NCBI GenBank assembly: GCA_015039465.1
Contig: MU130709.1
Span: forward strand, 100,455-118,952
Direction of reading: 5' to 3'
DNA: 18,498 nt
Source: Phlegmacium glaucopus
Taxonomy: Eukaryota > Basidiomycota > Agaricomycetes > Agaricales > Cortinariaceae
Positions 1-9,060 of the stretch are shown piece by piece. How positions within the stretch are numbered: position 1 is the first letter of the stretch; each line of letters begins with the position of its first letter. Under the pieces are notes generated by a model. It searched no databases and was not told the DNA's origin. It worked only from the letters and a program-made list of their open reading frames with translations. A program made the translations under genes and the position numbers.

Positions 1-1529
1 TGAAGAATAATATTATGAAAAATTGAATAATCCATAGGTATTCAACTTTCAGTCCTATCACCGGACCAATTCTCTGGCGTCTTCTTCTACAAGTTGAAGT
101 CGAACATCCGCCTCGGACATAACTGGTAGTCTGCTGGTCAACAACAAGGAAATGGGCAGAACATGAAGAATCTTACCTCTTTGAGACTTTGAAAATGGAT
201 TCTCCAGAGATCTGTCCGCTTCCCATGTCCAGCAGAGTTTTGTCCAAGCCGTGGTCAAGACTGTTGGTAAGGCTGCATCAAATTCAAGGAAGGCCTCAAC
301 ATGTTCTTCACGGGCCTTGATGGCTTCTAAAGACTTCCGGGAAAATGTTTCGGCTACAGAAGGTGTCAGATAAGAAGGTTGCAGTTGTTATAAAAAAATG
401 GATTAATTACCAATGTGTGTAATCTTTCTCCAATTGTAGTCCCCGAAGTGATCATCGAGTGTATCACGGTGTGAGCCAGGCCCCATCTCCTTGGTGCTCA
501 TGGCGACTCCGTTGGCCACTGCCCAGCCACGTTCCTGGGCCTCGCCATCAGTCCTTCCCACCCCCGGGACAAGATTGAATGAGTAATCAATTTGACATTT
601 TGCAACATGAGCTGGTAGATGGAACTTCGGTACAAGATAGGTAACATCAATTTCTCCTGAAGAGATGGGATTAGGAGGGTACAGTCCGCAGCGAGAAGGT
701 AGGTTATGGGACCACTGGCAGGCAATGTCATACAATACAACCAGGTGCTTGGGAATGTTTGATTTCAGACTAGACAGGAAGAAGTAGTCCATATTGATGT
801 ATCTAGACCTAGAGATCAGAGAATAAACCATAAATCCATAGGATATATCATACCTTTCACCTTTCTGCAAATCTCCTACAGAATTTGGACGTTTCATGTC
901 ATGACGGCTACATTCTATGGTCCCAAGTCCACTGGCCGCTGTACCCTTACCACCTCACATACTCGCAGACTTGATAGCGTCATGGTTATTGCAAGTACTC
1001 TTGTCATCCGGAATCAAATTGCCATAGTTATGGAGGTACTGATTGAACTTGGTGTTCTCAACGATATATGCATAACCGTGATTGAGTCCAGGATCTCTTT
1101 CGTCGTTGGAAATGTTCAAGTGCTTCAGGCAAAAGTTGGCGTCAATTCCAAGAAACAATGAATATAGCCACCTGAAATATGGATCAGATTAATTCAGTTA
1201 GGATATCATAGCTTACCACTGGGAAGTTGGGTGGTCCTTCCAGTTGGCAGGCAGATTGACACTGGGGATAGGACATGCTGGACATAAGACAGCACATTGC
1301 CCCTCTTTTGTACCTCTGACACCAGCAGCATCATGTCCATGGCCCATCCTTTTCATTAACCGGACATGGCGCCATTCTCTCACAATCTGAAGAAATGAGT
1401 GGTATCAATCCTGGAGATGCATAAGATAGTGAGCAGATGAGGCAACAATCAATGACTCACAGGTGGAGGTGATGTGCCTGTGTTGTCCGTTTGTCTGACC
1501 AACAACTGGTAGTACTCATAGCCAGATAC

Positions 1530-1941
1530 TGTTAGGGCAACTGCGACGCTGACTTAGTCAAGCTAGCAGGGGATCCAAAGTTAATAATATTCAGAAAAGA
1601 TATCTACAAGTGACTTACCTAGCAGGGGATCCAAAGAGGAAAGGATGGGGATCCCTGCTAGGCTGGGGGTGTTTAAGTACTAATATGGACATAACGGAGA
1701 TATAAAATAAATAAAGGAATGATACGATAATAATTAATTAATTAAATAAGAAGTGGTGCGATATGAAAAATAGAAATAAAAGACGGAGTGAATCGGAGGA
1801 CCGGAGTCGGAGCGGAACTACGGGATTCCGGAGTCAACCAGTGATGGAAGCGGAGTTGGACAGAAGGTCGGAGGTCGTCGGAAAGGTGGGGTGTATGATT
1901 CTAGAGTTGAGGTTTGGGTTAAAGTCGGGTGTCCCCCTAAC
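1530..1941. mobile_element. Non-autonomous inverted-repeat element inserted in the KDZ exon
   Basis: AGATAC flanks this block on both sides (1524-1529 and 1942-1947), a target duplication of 5-6 bp depending on where the terminal base is assigned. The ends read TGTTAGGG on the left and CCCCTAAC on the right, a short inverted repeat. Removing the block and one duplication joins the KDZ reading frame without a gap, LTFTLKVS running into GYEYYQLL. No transposase is encoded. The interior is AT-rich around 1680-1760 and rich in CGGAG motifs from 1786 to 1860. Related CGGAG sequence occurs near 4160-4735 and 15866. The superfamily is not assigned. Confidence 0.85.
1563..1662. repeat. Direct and inverted copies of CTAGCAGGGGATCC
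   Basis: CTAGCAGGGGATCCAAAG occurs at 1563-1580 and again at 1619-1636. A near-perfect inverted copy, GGATCCCTGCTAGG, lies at 1649-1662. Positions 1618-1632 and 1649-1662 can pair as a stem with a 16-nt loop. This lies inside the element at 1530-1941. Confidence 0.85.
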
Positions 1942-2975
1942 AGATACCTTCAAAGTGAATGTCAACATCTGGAAGGTTTCAAGGACACAAAACATTGCAG
2001 CGGTCCTAGGGTCTGTGACAGTTGATGGAAACAGGTGTGCTCGAAGAAGTTGGACAGGTTTCAGAGGTGATTGGGGGCAAGAACAATAATTGAGAGACAC
2101 TTTGTGAATACCGTCGGAATCAATGATTGTGAAGTCGTTATTGAAGGTGTTATTGGGATGAGGGCAGCTGCTACCATCAGCGTGTCCCAACTGAATACGT
2201 AGTCCTAGTGTTTTCAGGGACACTCTTTTGAAATGAATACCATTCCATGCCTATTCACACGTTCATTGATAAATGAGAGAATATAAAGATTGACACTTAC
2301 TTGGATGTGGTGGAAGGGCTTTGAGGGATGATAGATGCAAATGCAGTCCAGGCAGTATAAGCGTAGGTCTTGGCAGTCCCTGCACCAAAAACTGCGATGT
2401 GTCCTCTCCACAGATGCTTCGCAGCCAACGCCGGCACATGTAGACTGCCCAGCAACATCCCCGCGACCTTCTAACCTCAATAGCTCACTGACATAGGTGT
2501 CAATATACGGGATCCAGCATAAGAGTGGATGGTCCTATTGAGATTTATTACAAAATGTAATGATAAATTTCTGAAGGTTATGAAGACTTACGGCCTGTGT
2601 CCTTCTTCGCTTCTGGGTCTGCCCTTGCAAGCCTGCAAGAATATGACCTAGACCTAAGGCTTCAATGTCACACCCCTCTAATTCATTGCTACCCTCGCGT
2701 TTATCTTCACTGCTGCCCTCGCGTTCATCGTCAATGTCATTTTCAACCATCATAAATAGAGGGAGTTCGTTGGTACCAAAAGTGCTAGGTGAAGTTAGTG
2801 CTTGTGGGGCTGAGGTGATGGGAACAGTAATAAAAGATCAAACGGCGTGTTGATCAGGTTCATAATTGGTATGGAGATGCTGTGTTTCTGTGGCTGGTTT
2901 TTTGGTTTTGAGATGGCAGTCAGCAATGTATTCCTCCATGTTGTCGTTGCGGCTGCGTTTCTTCTTAGGTGCCAT

Positions 2976-3252
2976 GTTGGATGACTGGAGTAATAATTTG
3001 TCACTCCATGTCACAAAAGATTGTGCTCACGGTTCAATAAAATAGCATCAAAAGCTCAGTATAAATCCAAAAATGGATCCAGAAAACACAAATCACAGTG
3101 CATTAAATTAAGAAAAATTGTAGCTTTCAGAGGATATATATTACACCCTAAGTCATTTTTGAGGAAATAAAGGTCAGATGAACAACCATAAGTCCCAGAG
3201 CCAGACTTGAGTTTGCTACTGTAACTCAATCAACCTTCGTCTTTCATCAGTC
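2976..3252. promoter_or_regulatory. Divergent intergenic region between KDZ and a plus-strand gene
   Basis: This 277-bp gap lies between the KDZ start (minus, 2975) and the start of the plus-strand gene at 3253, so it must hold both promoters if they were ever active. It is moderately AT-rich, with ATATATATT near 3136. No clear core promoter motif is evident. The role is inferred from position alone. Confidence 0.4.
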
Positions 3253-3948
3253 ATGGGTCGCCCACGCCTATACCACACAGACCAAGAAAAAGAAGATGCA
3301 CGCAATGCTAAAAGCAAGCGGTCTTATGATAAGTGAGTGCAGAGATTAATAAGTGTCCAAGGTTGATAACAAAATCATGTTCTCATTTCATTTTTATAGA
3401 AATTGAACCTTAATCAACAAATGGCGACGGAAAAAATACCACCGAGAACACAAAGGGTATGGATAACACTTATATATATTCACAATATGAACTTAAACAC
3501 ATGTACCGACTATAGTACCCCTGTGGTCCAACAAACTACCTCATCAGAGGGAAGCCACAACGGGGGAGTAACAACCACAGAACACGCAATCAATCTCTGG
3601 ATGGAACATGCAGAGAGCGTCGACAAGCAATTAACAACAATTACTGGAGATAGTCCCTCACGATATTTGAATACAATGTGCCTTGATTTCTTGGCCAATT
3701 ACGACAAGGATCCTATTCATGAACAAACCATAAAGCTCAGCAAACTTCAAAAAGTGATTTATAAATATTGGAATGAGATTTATGCCCTAGACGGTGTAGG
3801 GGAGACATATGGCAAGGTTGACAAGATTGTGAAGCACATTTGTATGGTTGTTAGTTGGGTTGAGGAGTTATTATGCTATGCAATGGTTGATGTAGAGGAA
3901 GTCAAAACGCGTTATGAGAAACACCAATTTTTTTATCAGGTAGAATAG
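3253..3948 (+). pseudogene. Agaricomycete protein of unknown function with MGRPRLYHT start, one in-frame stop
   Basis: I recognise the start MGRPRLYHTDQEKEDARNAK, followed by an Arg/Lys-rich stretch, from a protein family frequent in Agaricomycetes; no function is known to me. Exons are 3253-3332, 3400-3456 and 3516-3948, with introns of 67 and 59 nt, and the phases (2, 2) match at both joins. The basic second exon (KWRRKKYHREHKG) could bind nucleic acid or act as a nuclear signal. The third exon is acidic to neutral and probably helical (LDGVGETYGKVDKIVKH, VVSWVEELL), ending at TAG 3948. An in-frame TGA at 3404-3406 breaks exon 2 where the family would carry a basic residue, consistent with CGA to TGA. 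Full length would be about 190 residues. It is divergent from the KDZ gene, suggesting a companion gene of the same mobile unit, but that is inference. Confidence 0.65.
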
Positions 3949-3970
3949 CTACATTTATGTACAAATGAGA

Positions 3971-5133
3971 TCACCAACCCCTGTTGCACATAATGTGGCG
4001 AACCCCACCAAAATACTCATCTGTCCCATATGTCTTATAACAATTGCATCCATCCCTAGAATGATCTGGCATGAAGAAATCTGAGTCATCGGATGGTACA
4101 AAGTTGCGGAGTCTTGGATAATATTGTGCCCCATTTCTGGGCGCACTGCTAGATTGGCTTGGGTGTTAAGTTCGAGAACTCTATTCCGGAGTTTCGGACG
4201 GAGTAACGGACGGAGTACCGGAACGGAGTCACGGAAAGGATAGGACTTAGCCTCAGCTTATGTGCTGTGCTACCCAGAACCTTCGTGTCCTAATTTCGGA
4301 GTAAGACGGAGCGGAACGGAACCGGAAGTTGCAAAGAACTTAGAGGAAGACCAAGAGTGGGAAACTAAATCGATATTCGAACTGAGGAAAACATACAAGT
4401 TTCGAGTACTTAAATATAAAAGGAATAGCATCCGAAATATAAAATATAAATATAAATGCTGCGTTCTGCTCCCGGAAGGTCCTGCATTCTTGGGGTGAAT
4501 AATCCATAGCTGGTGTGCTGACTGATGGTGGGAAAGTGATGACAAAGAAATAGTGTTTGTGACGAAGATGTGGAAATGAGTTTGGAGTAACGTCGGAAGA
4601 GTCGGAATGATGCGGAGAAGTCTCGGAGTTGGACATAGAAGGAGTAAATCCGGAGGCAAGGGAAAGTACTGGAACAGAGTACGGACTACCGGAGACAACT
4701 CCGACGGAGTCGGACCGGAGTAACGTATGACGGAATGTAACATTGGGTTTCCTTCCGAGTTGGGTTCATCTTGTGGTTTGGTGTCTCCTGCTTCGACTCC
4801 AGGGCCAACTTCACTAACTCCTTGCAGTTCAACTTCATCAATATCAGACAACTCCACTAGCCAAAAAAAAAGGTAAGAGAAGTTTGGTGACTAAGGATGA
4901 TATGTACTAACCTTCCTCATCATCAACGACCGGCCCATTGTGAACTTGGGCACTCAATTTTTCTTTAAGGAGCTTTTTGTCTGTTGGTGAAAAAGTTTAT
5001 GTTTAAAATCCGTTTGAATATGAAAGGCGTACTTACCAACGACGTGAACACCCACTGCTTCAAGTGCATGCAGTATAGCCATAATAAGTTCATTGACACT
5101 AATTATTTTTGTATTGGTGTTATTGCTTGCCAT
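3971..5133 (-). pseudogene. Small unrecognised gene, probably disrupted by a CGGAG repeat
   Basis: Three exons join in phase: 5133-5037 (MASNNTNTKIISVNELIMAI), 4980-4912 (KKLLKEKLSAQVHNGPVVDD) and 4856 to about 4730, an acidic stretch with ELSDIDEVELQG. The introns are 54-56 nt and start GTAAGT and GTTAGT. The last exon then runs into CGGAG-rich repeat sequence. Beyond the repeat, the same strand holds an open stretch from 4145 to 3971 with YYPRLRNFVPSDDSDFF, DGCNCYKTYGTDEYFGGV and CNRGW before TGA 3973-3971, possibly the original C-terminus after an acceptor at 4147-4146. The join between the two parts is not proven. An ATG at 5172 in the same frame would add 13 residues. No function is recognised. 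It is divergent from the large gene starting at 5456. Confidence 0.45.
4160..4735. repeat. CGGAG/ACCGGAG-rich dispersed repeat, probable insertion
   Basis: CGGAGT and CCGGAGT motifs are dense at 4190-4240, 4295-4325 and 4570-4720. The AT-rich middle (4385-4470) resembles the middle of the element at 1530-1941, for example AAGTACT or TACTTAA next to ATATAAAATA. The left flank GCTAGATTGGCTTGGGTGTTAAG resembles GCTAGGCTGGGGGTGTTTAAG at 1657-1677. I could not find a convincing target duplication, so the boundaries are approximate. It separates two parts of a minus-strand reading frame. Confidence 0.55.
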
Positions 5134-5455
5134 GGTCTGGGTATTTGGATGATTGATTGATTGATTGCGCACTGAAATGGTCAGGAAATTTAAGCTAGTC
5201 CCAAACTGTACAGTTGTTTGGACTTAACTGAAAGTGCTGCTCTGCAAATACAGTGGCTTGAATATAAAGTTTGCTGCTGTATAGTCTCGGCAATTACCCA
5301 CAGAAGTTCCAGGAGGAAGGGATTTCTTCACAAGCTTAGAGTTATGCCTTGCGGCTACATACAGTGAGTAAGCTTACAGTTCTTCCTTGCAGCTACATGC
5401 GGTGAGTAAATTAGTGACGCAAGAATTGTTATTGACCGGTGTGTCTTTTACTTAG
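5134..5455. promoter_or_regulatory. Divergent intergenic region with an imperfect 25-nt direct repeat
   Basis: This 322-bp gap lies between the minus-strand gene starting at 5133 and the plus-strand gene starting at 5456. It contains an imperfect tandem repeat: positions 5347-5371 and 5385-5409 agree at 22 of 25 bases around CCTTGC.GCTACAT. No gene was found in it. A promoter role is inferred from position. Confidence 0.45.
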
Positions 5456-6439
5456 ATGCCGGCTCATTCATGGACAACACATAAACAATATCAATTCCTC
5501 TGCAGCCGTTGTGCAGAGTTTTCAAATGCACAATCTGCAGTCCCAAAGCGGCTCAATGAATTCTGGAAGAATATTGAACGAGATTTTTTCCTCCAGTGGC
5601 CAGATCAAGCAGCCAAGGCTATTTCCAGAAGCAAATTGATCAACAATAATGAGGGTCCTGGCCTATTCCAAAAAAAGAAACAAAAGAAAAAGACAAAAGC
5701 CACCTCACCTCTGCTTCTCATGCCAATGAGTCATACGGAGTGGGTTGAAGCTCAAAAACATGTATTTGTTTTATTCCTTTCTAATATATCATACTGATGG
5801 TATTATCAGAATATTTACTATTGGTTCAATAACAATGGTCTCAACAAGGGTTGTGGTGGGGCTGGAAAAGTACAAACTGTCAAAATCATGATGCCCCAGT
5901 CGGCATCACGTCTCTCTACCGAATGCCAGATCTATTCACGGAGCTATTATGAAGATTGTGTGAAAGCTTCCGTTGAGACAGCGATCAAGAAACTGGGTGG
6001 TCTGGAGAATATAGATGCAGGACAACAGATTGTAACTACCAACAAGTGTATTGCCAATGCTTACAGCAAGGAGACAGATGAGGTCAAAGAAGAGATACAC
6101 CTAGCCCTTGAGGAGGAATGAAAAGAGAAAGAAGTGTTAAAAGAGCTCAATAAGGCGATCATCAACGCAACTGATGAGGTCACCCCTGAGCAAGCCCTGA
6201 TGTAAGTCCACAGTCTTCGAGTTTGAGGCAGAAAATTGAATATTCATCCACTTCAAGCGCACAGGCTAGCCTTCCTGATGTGATACATGATTTTTGCACT
6301 GCGATGGAGAAGCGTACCGGAGGTTGGTCATTTAGTATCTATGCTGGAGGACCTGATCCTGCTAAAGGTGGCGCAATACAAACAATTGCTATTCATACAG
6401 GACGTGATTCCTGAACTTTACACTCCCCCACATCTTCCT

Positions 6440-6665
6440 CCAGGAATCCGCCCGGACTGCCCGGAATCCTGGAGGAATCCTGGAGGAATCCTCCAGGAAT
6501 CCAGGAATTCCTGGGATTCCTAGTTAATTCCTGGTGGATTCCTGGTGGATTCCTGGGATTCCGAGTTAATTCCTGGTGGATTCCTGGTGGATTCCTGGTA
6601 TTCCTGGTATTCCTGGTAATTCCTGGTATTCCTGGTAATTCCTGGTGGATTCCTGGTGGAATTCT
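6440..6665. repeat. Left subterminal array of ATTCCTGG(TGG) units
   Basis: GGAATCCTGGAGGAATCCTG units switch near 6500 to repeated ATTCCTGGTGG and ATTCCTGGT units, about 11 bases each. The array lies just inside the left end of the 2-kb element and mirrors the one at 8140-8420. Such subterminal repeats can serve as transposase binding sites; that role is inferred. Confidence 0.85.
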
Positions 6666-6831
6666 GATGGAATCTGGTGAAATCAGCTAAGTCATTGACT
6701 TGTTTTATTTCATTTAATTTTTCCTTTGATTTGGTTTTTTTTTATTGCAAGATATATATTGAAAATTATATACATGTAATTAATAACATATTGTTCACTG
6801 TTTAATAACTTATTAAATAAACTAAAAATGT

Positions 6832-7673
6832 ACCCCCATGAGGGGGTTATGATTGTAGTATATTAAAATAAAAAGAAACCCCGGTGAGGGGGTTGTCGTT
6901 GTCATCGTGTGAGGGCTGTGGTAGTGTATTACATAAAAATAAACCCCCGTGAGGGGGGGGTCGTCGTCGTCATTCGTATGGGTCGTCGTGCGCATGTGTC
7001 GTCGTTGGTACGTGTCGGCGTTCATACGTGTTGTCGTTTGGGTGTGTCATCGGCGTGGGTCCTCGTCGTCATACCTGTCATCAGAGTAATTAAAATAAAG
7101 AATAAAAAATAAAAATAACCCCCCCCAGTGAGGGGGGGTGGTCGTCGTCGTGCAAGGTGGTGGTAGTCGTGCAAGGTGGTGGTGGTCATCGTGCGGGGTG
7201 GTGGTCATCGTGCGAGGTGGTGGTCGTCGTGGTGAAAGGTGGCGGTCGTCGTGCAAGGTGGTGGTGGTCGTCGTGCGAGGTGGTGGTGGTCGTTGTGCAA
7301 GGTGGTGGTGGTGGTCGTGCAAGGTGGTGGTGGTGGTCGTGCAAGGTGGTGGTGGTGGTCGTGCGAGGTGGTGGTGGTGGTCGTGAGAGGTGGTGGTCAT
7401 TGCGGTAGTTGTCCTGTTAGCGTCCTAAAATAAATTAAAATAAAATAACCCCCCCTTGTGGGGGGGGGGTAGCTGTCGTGGTTCGAAGTATGAGAATTTA
7501 AAAAAACCCCCCGGTGAAGGGGGGTTGAGGGGGTGGTGGTGTGTCGAGGTGGAAGACGGTGGTGGATGGGAGGTCAGTCGTCGTCGTTGTACGCTGCCAG
7601 TAGTTGTTAATGAATCGAAATAAAAATAAATAAAATAAAATAAAATACAAAAAACCCCCCTGGTTAGGGGGGT
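6832..7673. repeat. Seven spaced C-run/G-run hairpins, each preceded by an A-rich tract
   Basis: A run of C, a 2-6 nt loop such as GGTGA or ATGA, and a run of G occur near 6832, 6877, 6942, 7117, 7447, 7505 and 7653. Stems are 4-7 G:C pairs, often extended by flanking AA and TT. Most are preceded by TAAAATAAAA-like sequence and followed by a GTCGTC, GGTTG or similar G/T-rich tract. This is a repeated unit with variable spacer. It is not explained by coding. Confidence 0.85.
7139..7410. repeat. G-rich GGTGGTGGTCGTCGTGCAAGGTGG tandem repeat
   Basis: A degenerate unit GTGGTGGTCGTCGTGC(A/G)AGG repeats across this stretch, with nearly all G on the plus strand. Long open frames on both strands here are a by-product of the repeat and would give V/R/W or T/H/P homopolymer-like proteins, so no gene is called. 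Similar GTCGTCGTTGTC sequence continues at 7676-7860 with G/C more mixed. Confidence 0.85.
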
Positions 7674-7954
7674 AGCCGTCGTCGTCACCGTCGCTACCGT
7701 TGTTGGCCGTTGTTGGTCGTTGTCGTTGTCATCGGTTGTCATCGTCGTTGTCGTCGCCCTCGTTGTCTGTCGTCCTCGTCGTCCTCATCCGTCCTCGTCC
7801 CCATCCATCCTCGTCCTCATCCGTCGTTGTCGTCGTGTCTTCCTTGTCGTCGTTGTAGTTCTGGGGTGGTGGTTGCGATTGTGATGGTGGTGGTAGTTGT
7901 GAGATGACGAAGTATTATTAGTATTACTAACATTTGTTGATTTGGGAAAATATT

Positions 7955-7972
7955 GTCACGTGCGGTCACGTG
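7955..7972. promoter_or_regulatory. Two GTCACGTG boxes 10 bp apart
   Basis: GTCACGTG occurs at 7955-7962 and 7965-7972. CACGTG is the E-box core bound by basic helix-loop-helix factors. The pair sits inside the 2-kb element, so a regulatory role is only a possibility. Confidence 0.4.
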
Positions 7973-8642
7973 ATCCCACCTCGCGGCCTGAACAAAATTC
8001 AAAATTCAAATGGCGGCAAGGCATTGCCACCACATATATATGAATTACAGTTAACTTATGTACCTTTAAATTACTATTGACTTATATATGATTCTTTTAA
8101 TTTTTAATAATATTTAAAAGTAACAGTTGAGTTCATCCCTGGAATTCCCAGGATTCCAGGTGAATTCCAGGTGGATTCCGTGTTAGGGATTCCTAAGGAA
8201 TTCCGGGAATCCTGGTATCAATTTCCTTGAGTACCAGGAATCCACCAGGAATCCTCCTGGAATCCTCCTGGATTAGGAAGAGCCAGGAATGGGGATTTCA
8301 GGGGGAATTGGCTGGTAGAAAATTCCTCCTGGAATCCTGGTATTCCTACCAGGAATGGTAGGAATCCTCCTGGAATCCTCCTGGAATAGGTAGGAATCCA
8401 CCAGGATTCCTCCAGGAACACGTGGGGGAGTGTAAAGACCTCCGTGATTCCTATGATCAGACATTTGCTAAAGCCTTACCCAACCATAAGGAGACAATCC
8501 TTGTCCCTTATTCGACTTTCTTGCATTCTGTATATCGTAAGTCATTCTCCAGAGTCATATACTACAAGCCCTAAAAAATAATCCAGCTGAATCCGTTCAC
8601 AGCAACTTTGTTATCAAAAGTGATGATGGATTTGGATCACCC

Positions 8643-9060
8643 GTGGAACCTGCCACACCCCAGACTGCCTCTCATTCTGCTCTACCTGCTTTTGGTACTG
8701 GGCCAGGAGATGAACTCGTCATCCCGGCACCTATTGAACCTGCCACCACACCTGAAACCGCCCTTCATTCTCCACCGGCTCTATATGGGCCAGGAGACGA
8801 ACATGAATTTGTCCTCCTGACACCTGGTGAACCTGCCATTCCCCGGACCACCATGACCACCCTTGGTCGTCCACCGGCTCTACCTGGGCCAGGAGACAAA
8901 TATGAATTCGTTCTCTCAACACCTGATGAACCTATCACACTCCAGACCACTGCAGCCACCCTTCACCCTCCACCAGCTCTACCGGCGCCTGGAGGCGAAA
9001 ATACTTTTTTCCTTCCAATGCCTGCTGAACCTGCTATACCCCAGACTGCTGCTCATCCTG
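8643..9060. repeat. In-frame proline-rich repeats of about 31-35 residues
   Basis: Within the large plus-strand pseudogene, about four and a half units share the outline EPAxPxT....PPALxGPGDExEFVLxTP. Units begin at EPATPQTA, EPATTPET, EPAIPRTT, EPITLQTT and EPAIPQTA. They keep the reading frame and diverge more in some positions than others, suggesting an old expansion under coding constraint. Confidence 0.8.

Larger units (their letters stand above)
58..2975 (-). pseudogene. KDZ-family DNA transposase with CxC2 cysteine cluster, decayed
   Basis: This is a KDZ (Kyakuja-Dileera-Zisupton) transposase, a nuclear cut-and-paste enzyme with an RNase H-like core. The start is ATG 2975, opening MAPKKKRSR, a probable nuclear signal. 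In-frame exons are 2975-2592, 2534-2301, 2250-1942 joined across an insertion to 1529-1461, 1410-1217, 1171-854, 802-411, 353-177 and 122-61; introns are 45-57 nt with GT..AG ends. Exon 2 has the CxC2 pattern of paired CxxC motifs followed by HPSKPFHHIQ. Later exons carry DFTIIDSDGIHKVSLNYC, FLGIDANF, YDIACQW, PKFHLPAHVAKC and GRTDGEAQERGW; the acidic residues in IDANF, YDIAC and GEAQE are probable catalytic ones. In-frame TGA codons lie at 2840-2838, 1407-1405 and 957-955, and a 412-bp element splits an exon. The reading ends at TGA 60-58. The true C-terminus is either lost or outside the window. Confidence 0.9.
6413..8442. mobile_element. Non-autonomous 2,030-bp element with 10-bp target duplication
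   Basis: CGTGATTCCT occurs on both sides (6403-6412 and 8443-8452). The left end starts GAACTTTACACTCCCCCAC. The complement of the right end starts GAGGTCTTTACACTCCCCCAC, so CTTTACACTCCCCCAC is an inverted terminal match followed by a similar TTCCT..AGGAATCC in both arms. Removing the element and one duplication restores the exon frame, HTGRDS running into YDQTFAKALPNHKETIL. No credible protein is encoded. Inner parts are mirrored ATTCCTGG arrays, AT-rich zones (6690-6830, 7990-8125), seven hairpins and GTC/GGT tracts. A 9-11 bp duplication is typical of Mutator-like elements and 8 bp of hAT or Zisupton; I leave the superfamily open. Confidence 0.88.

Noticed and set aside
901..1161. Plus-strand open frame of 86 codons
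   Set aside because: It is the opposite strand of KDZ exons with the conserved IDANF and YGNLIPDDKSTCNNHDA motifs.
1834..1941. Natural continuation of the KDZ protein beyond LTFTLKVS
   Set aside because: The open frame there translates the right end of the inserted element; the true continuation is at 1523 and below.
7047..7433. Overlapping open frames on both strands of 60-117 codons
   Set aside because: They come from the GGTGGTC repeat and would encode V/R/W or T/H/P low-complexity chains; no start context, introns or domain support them.
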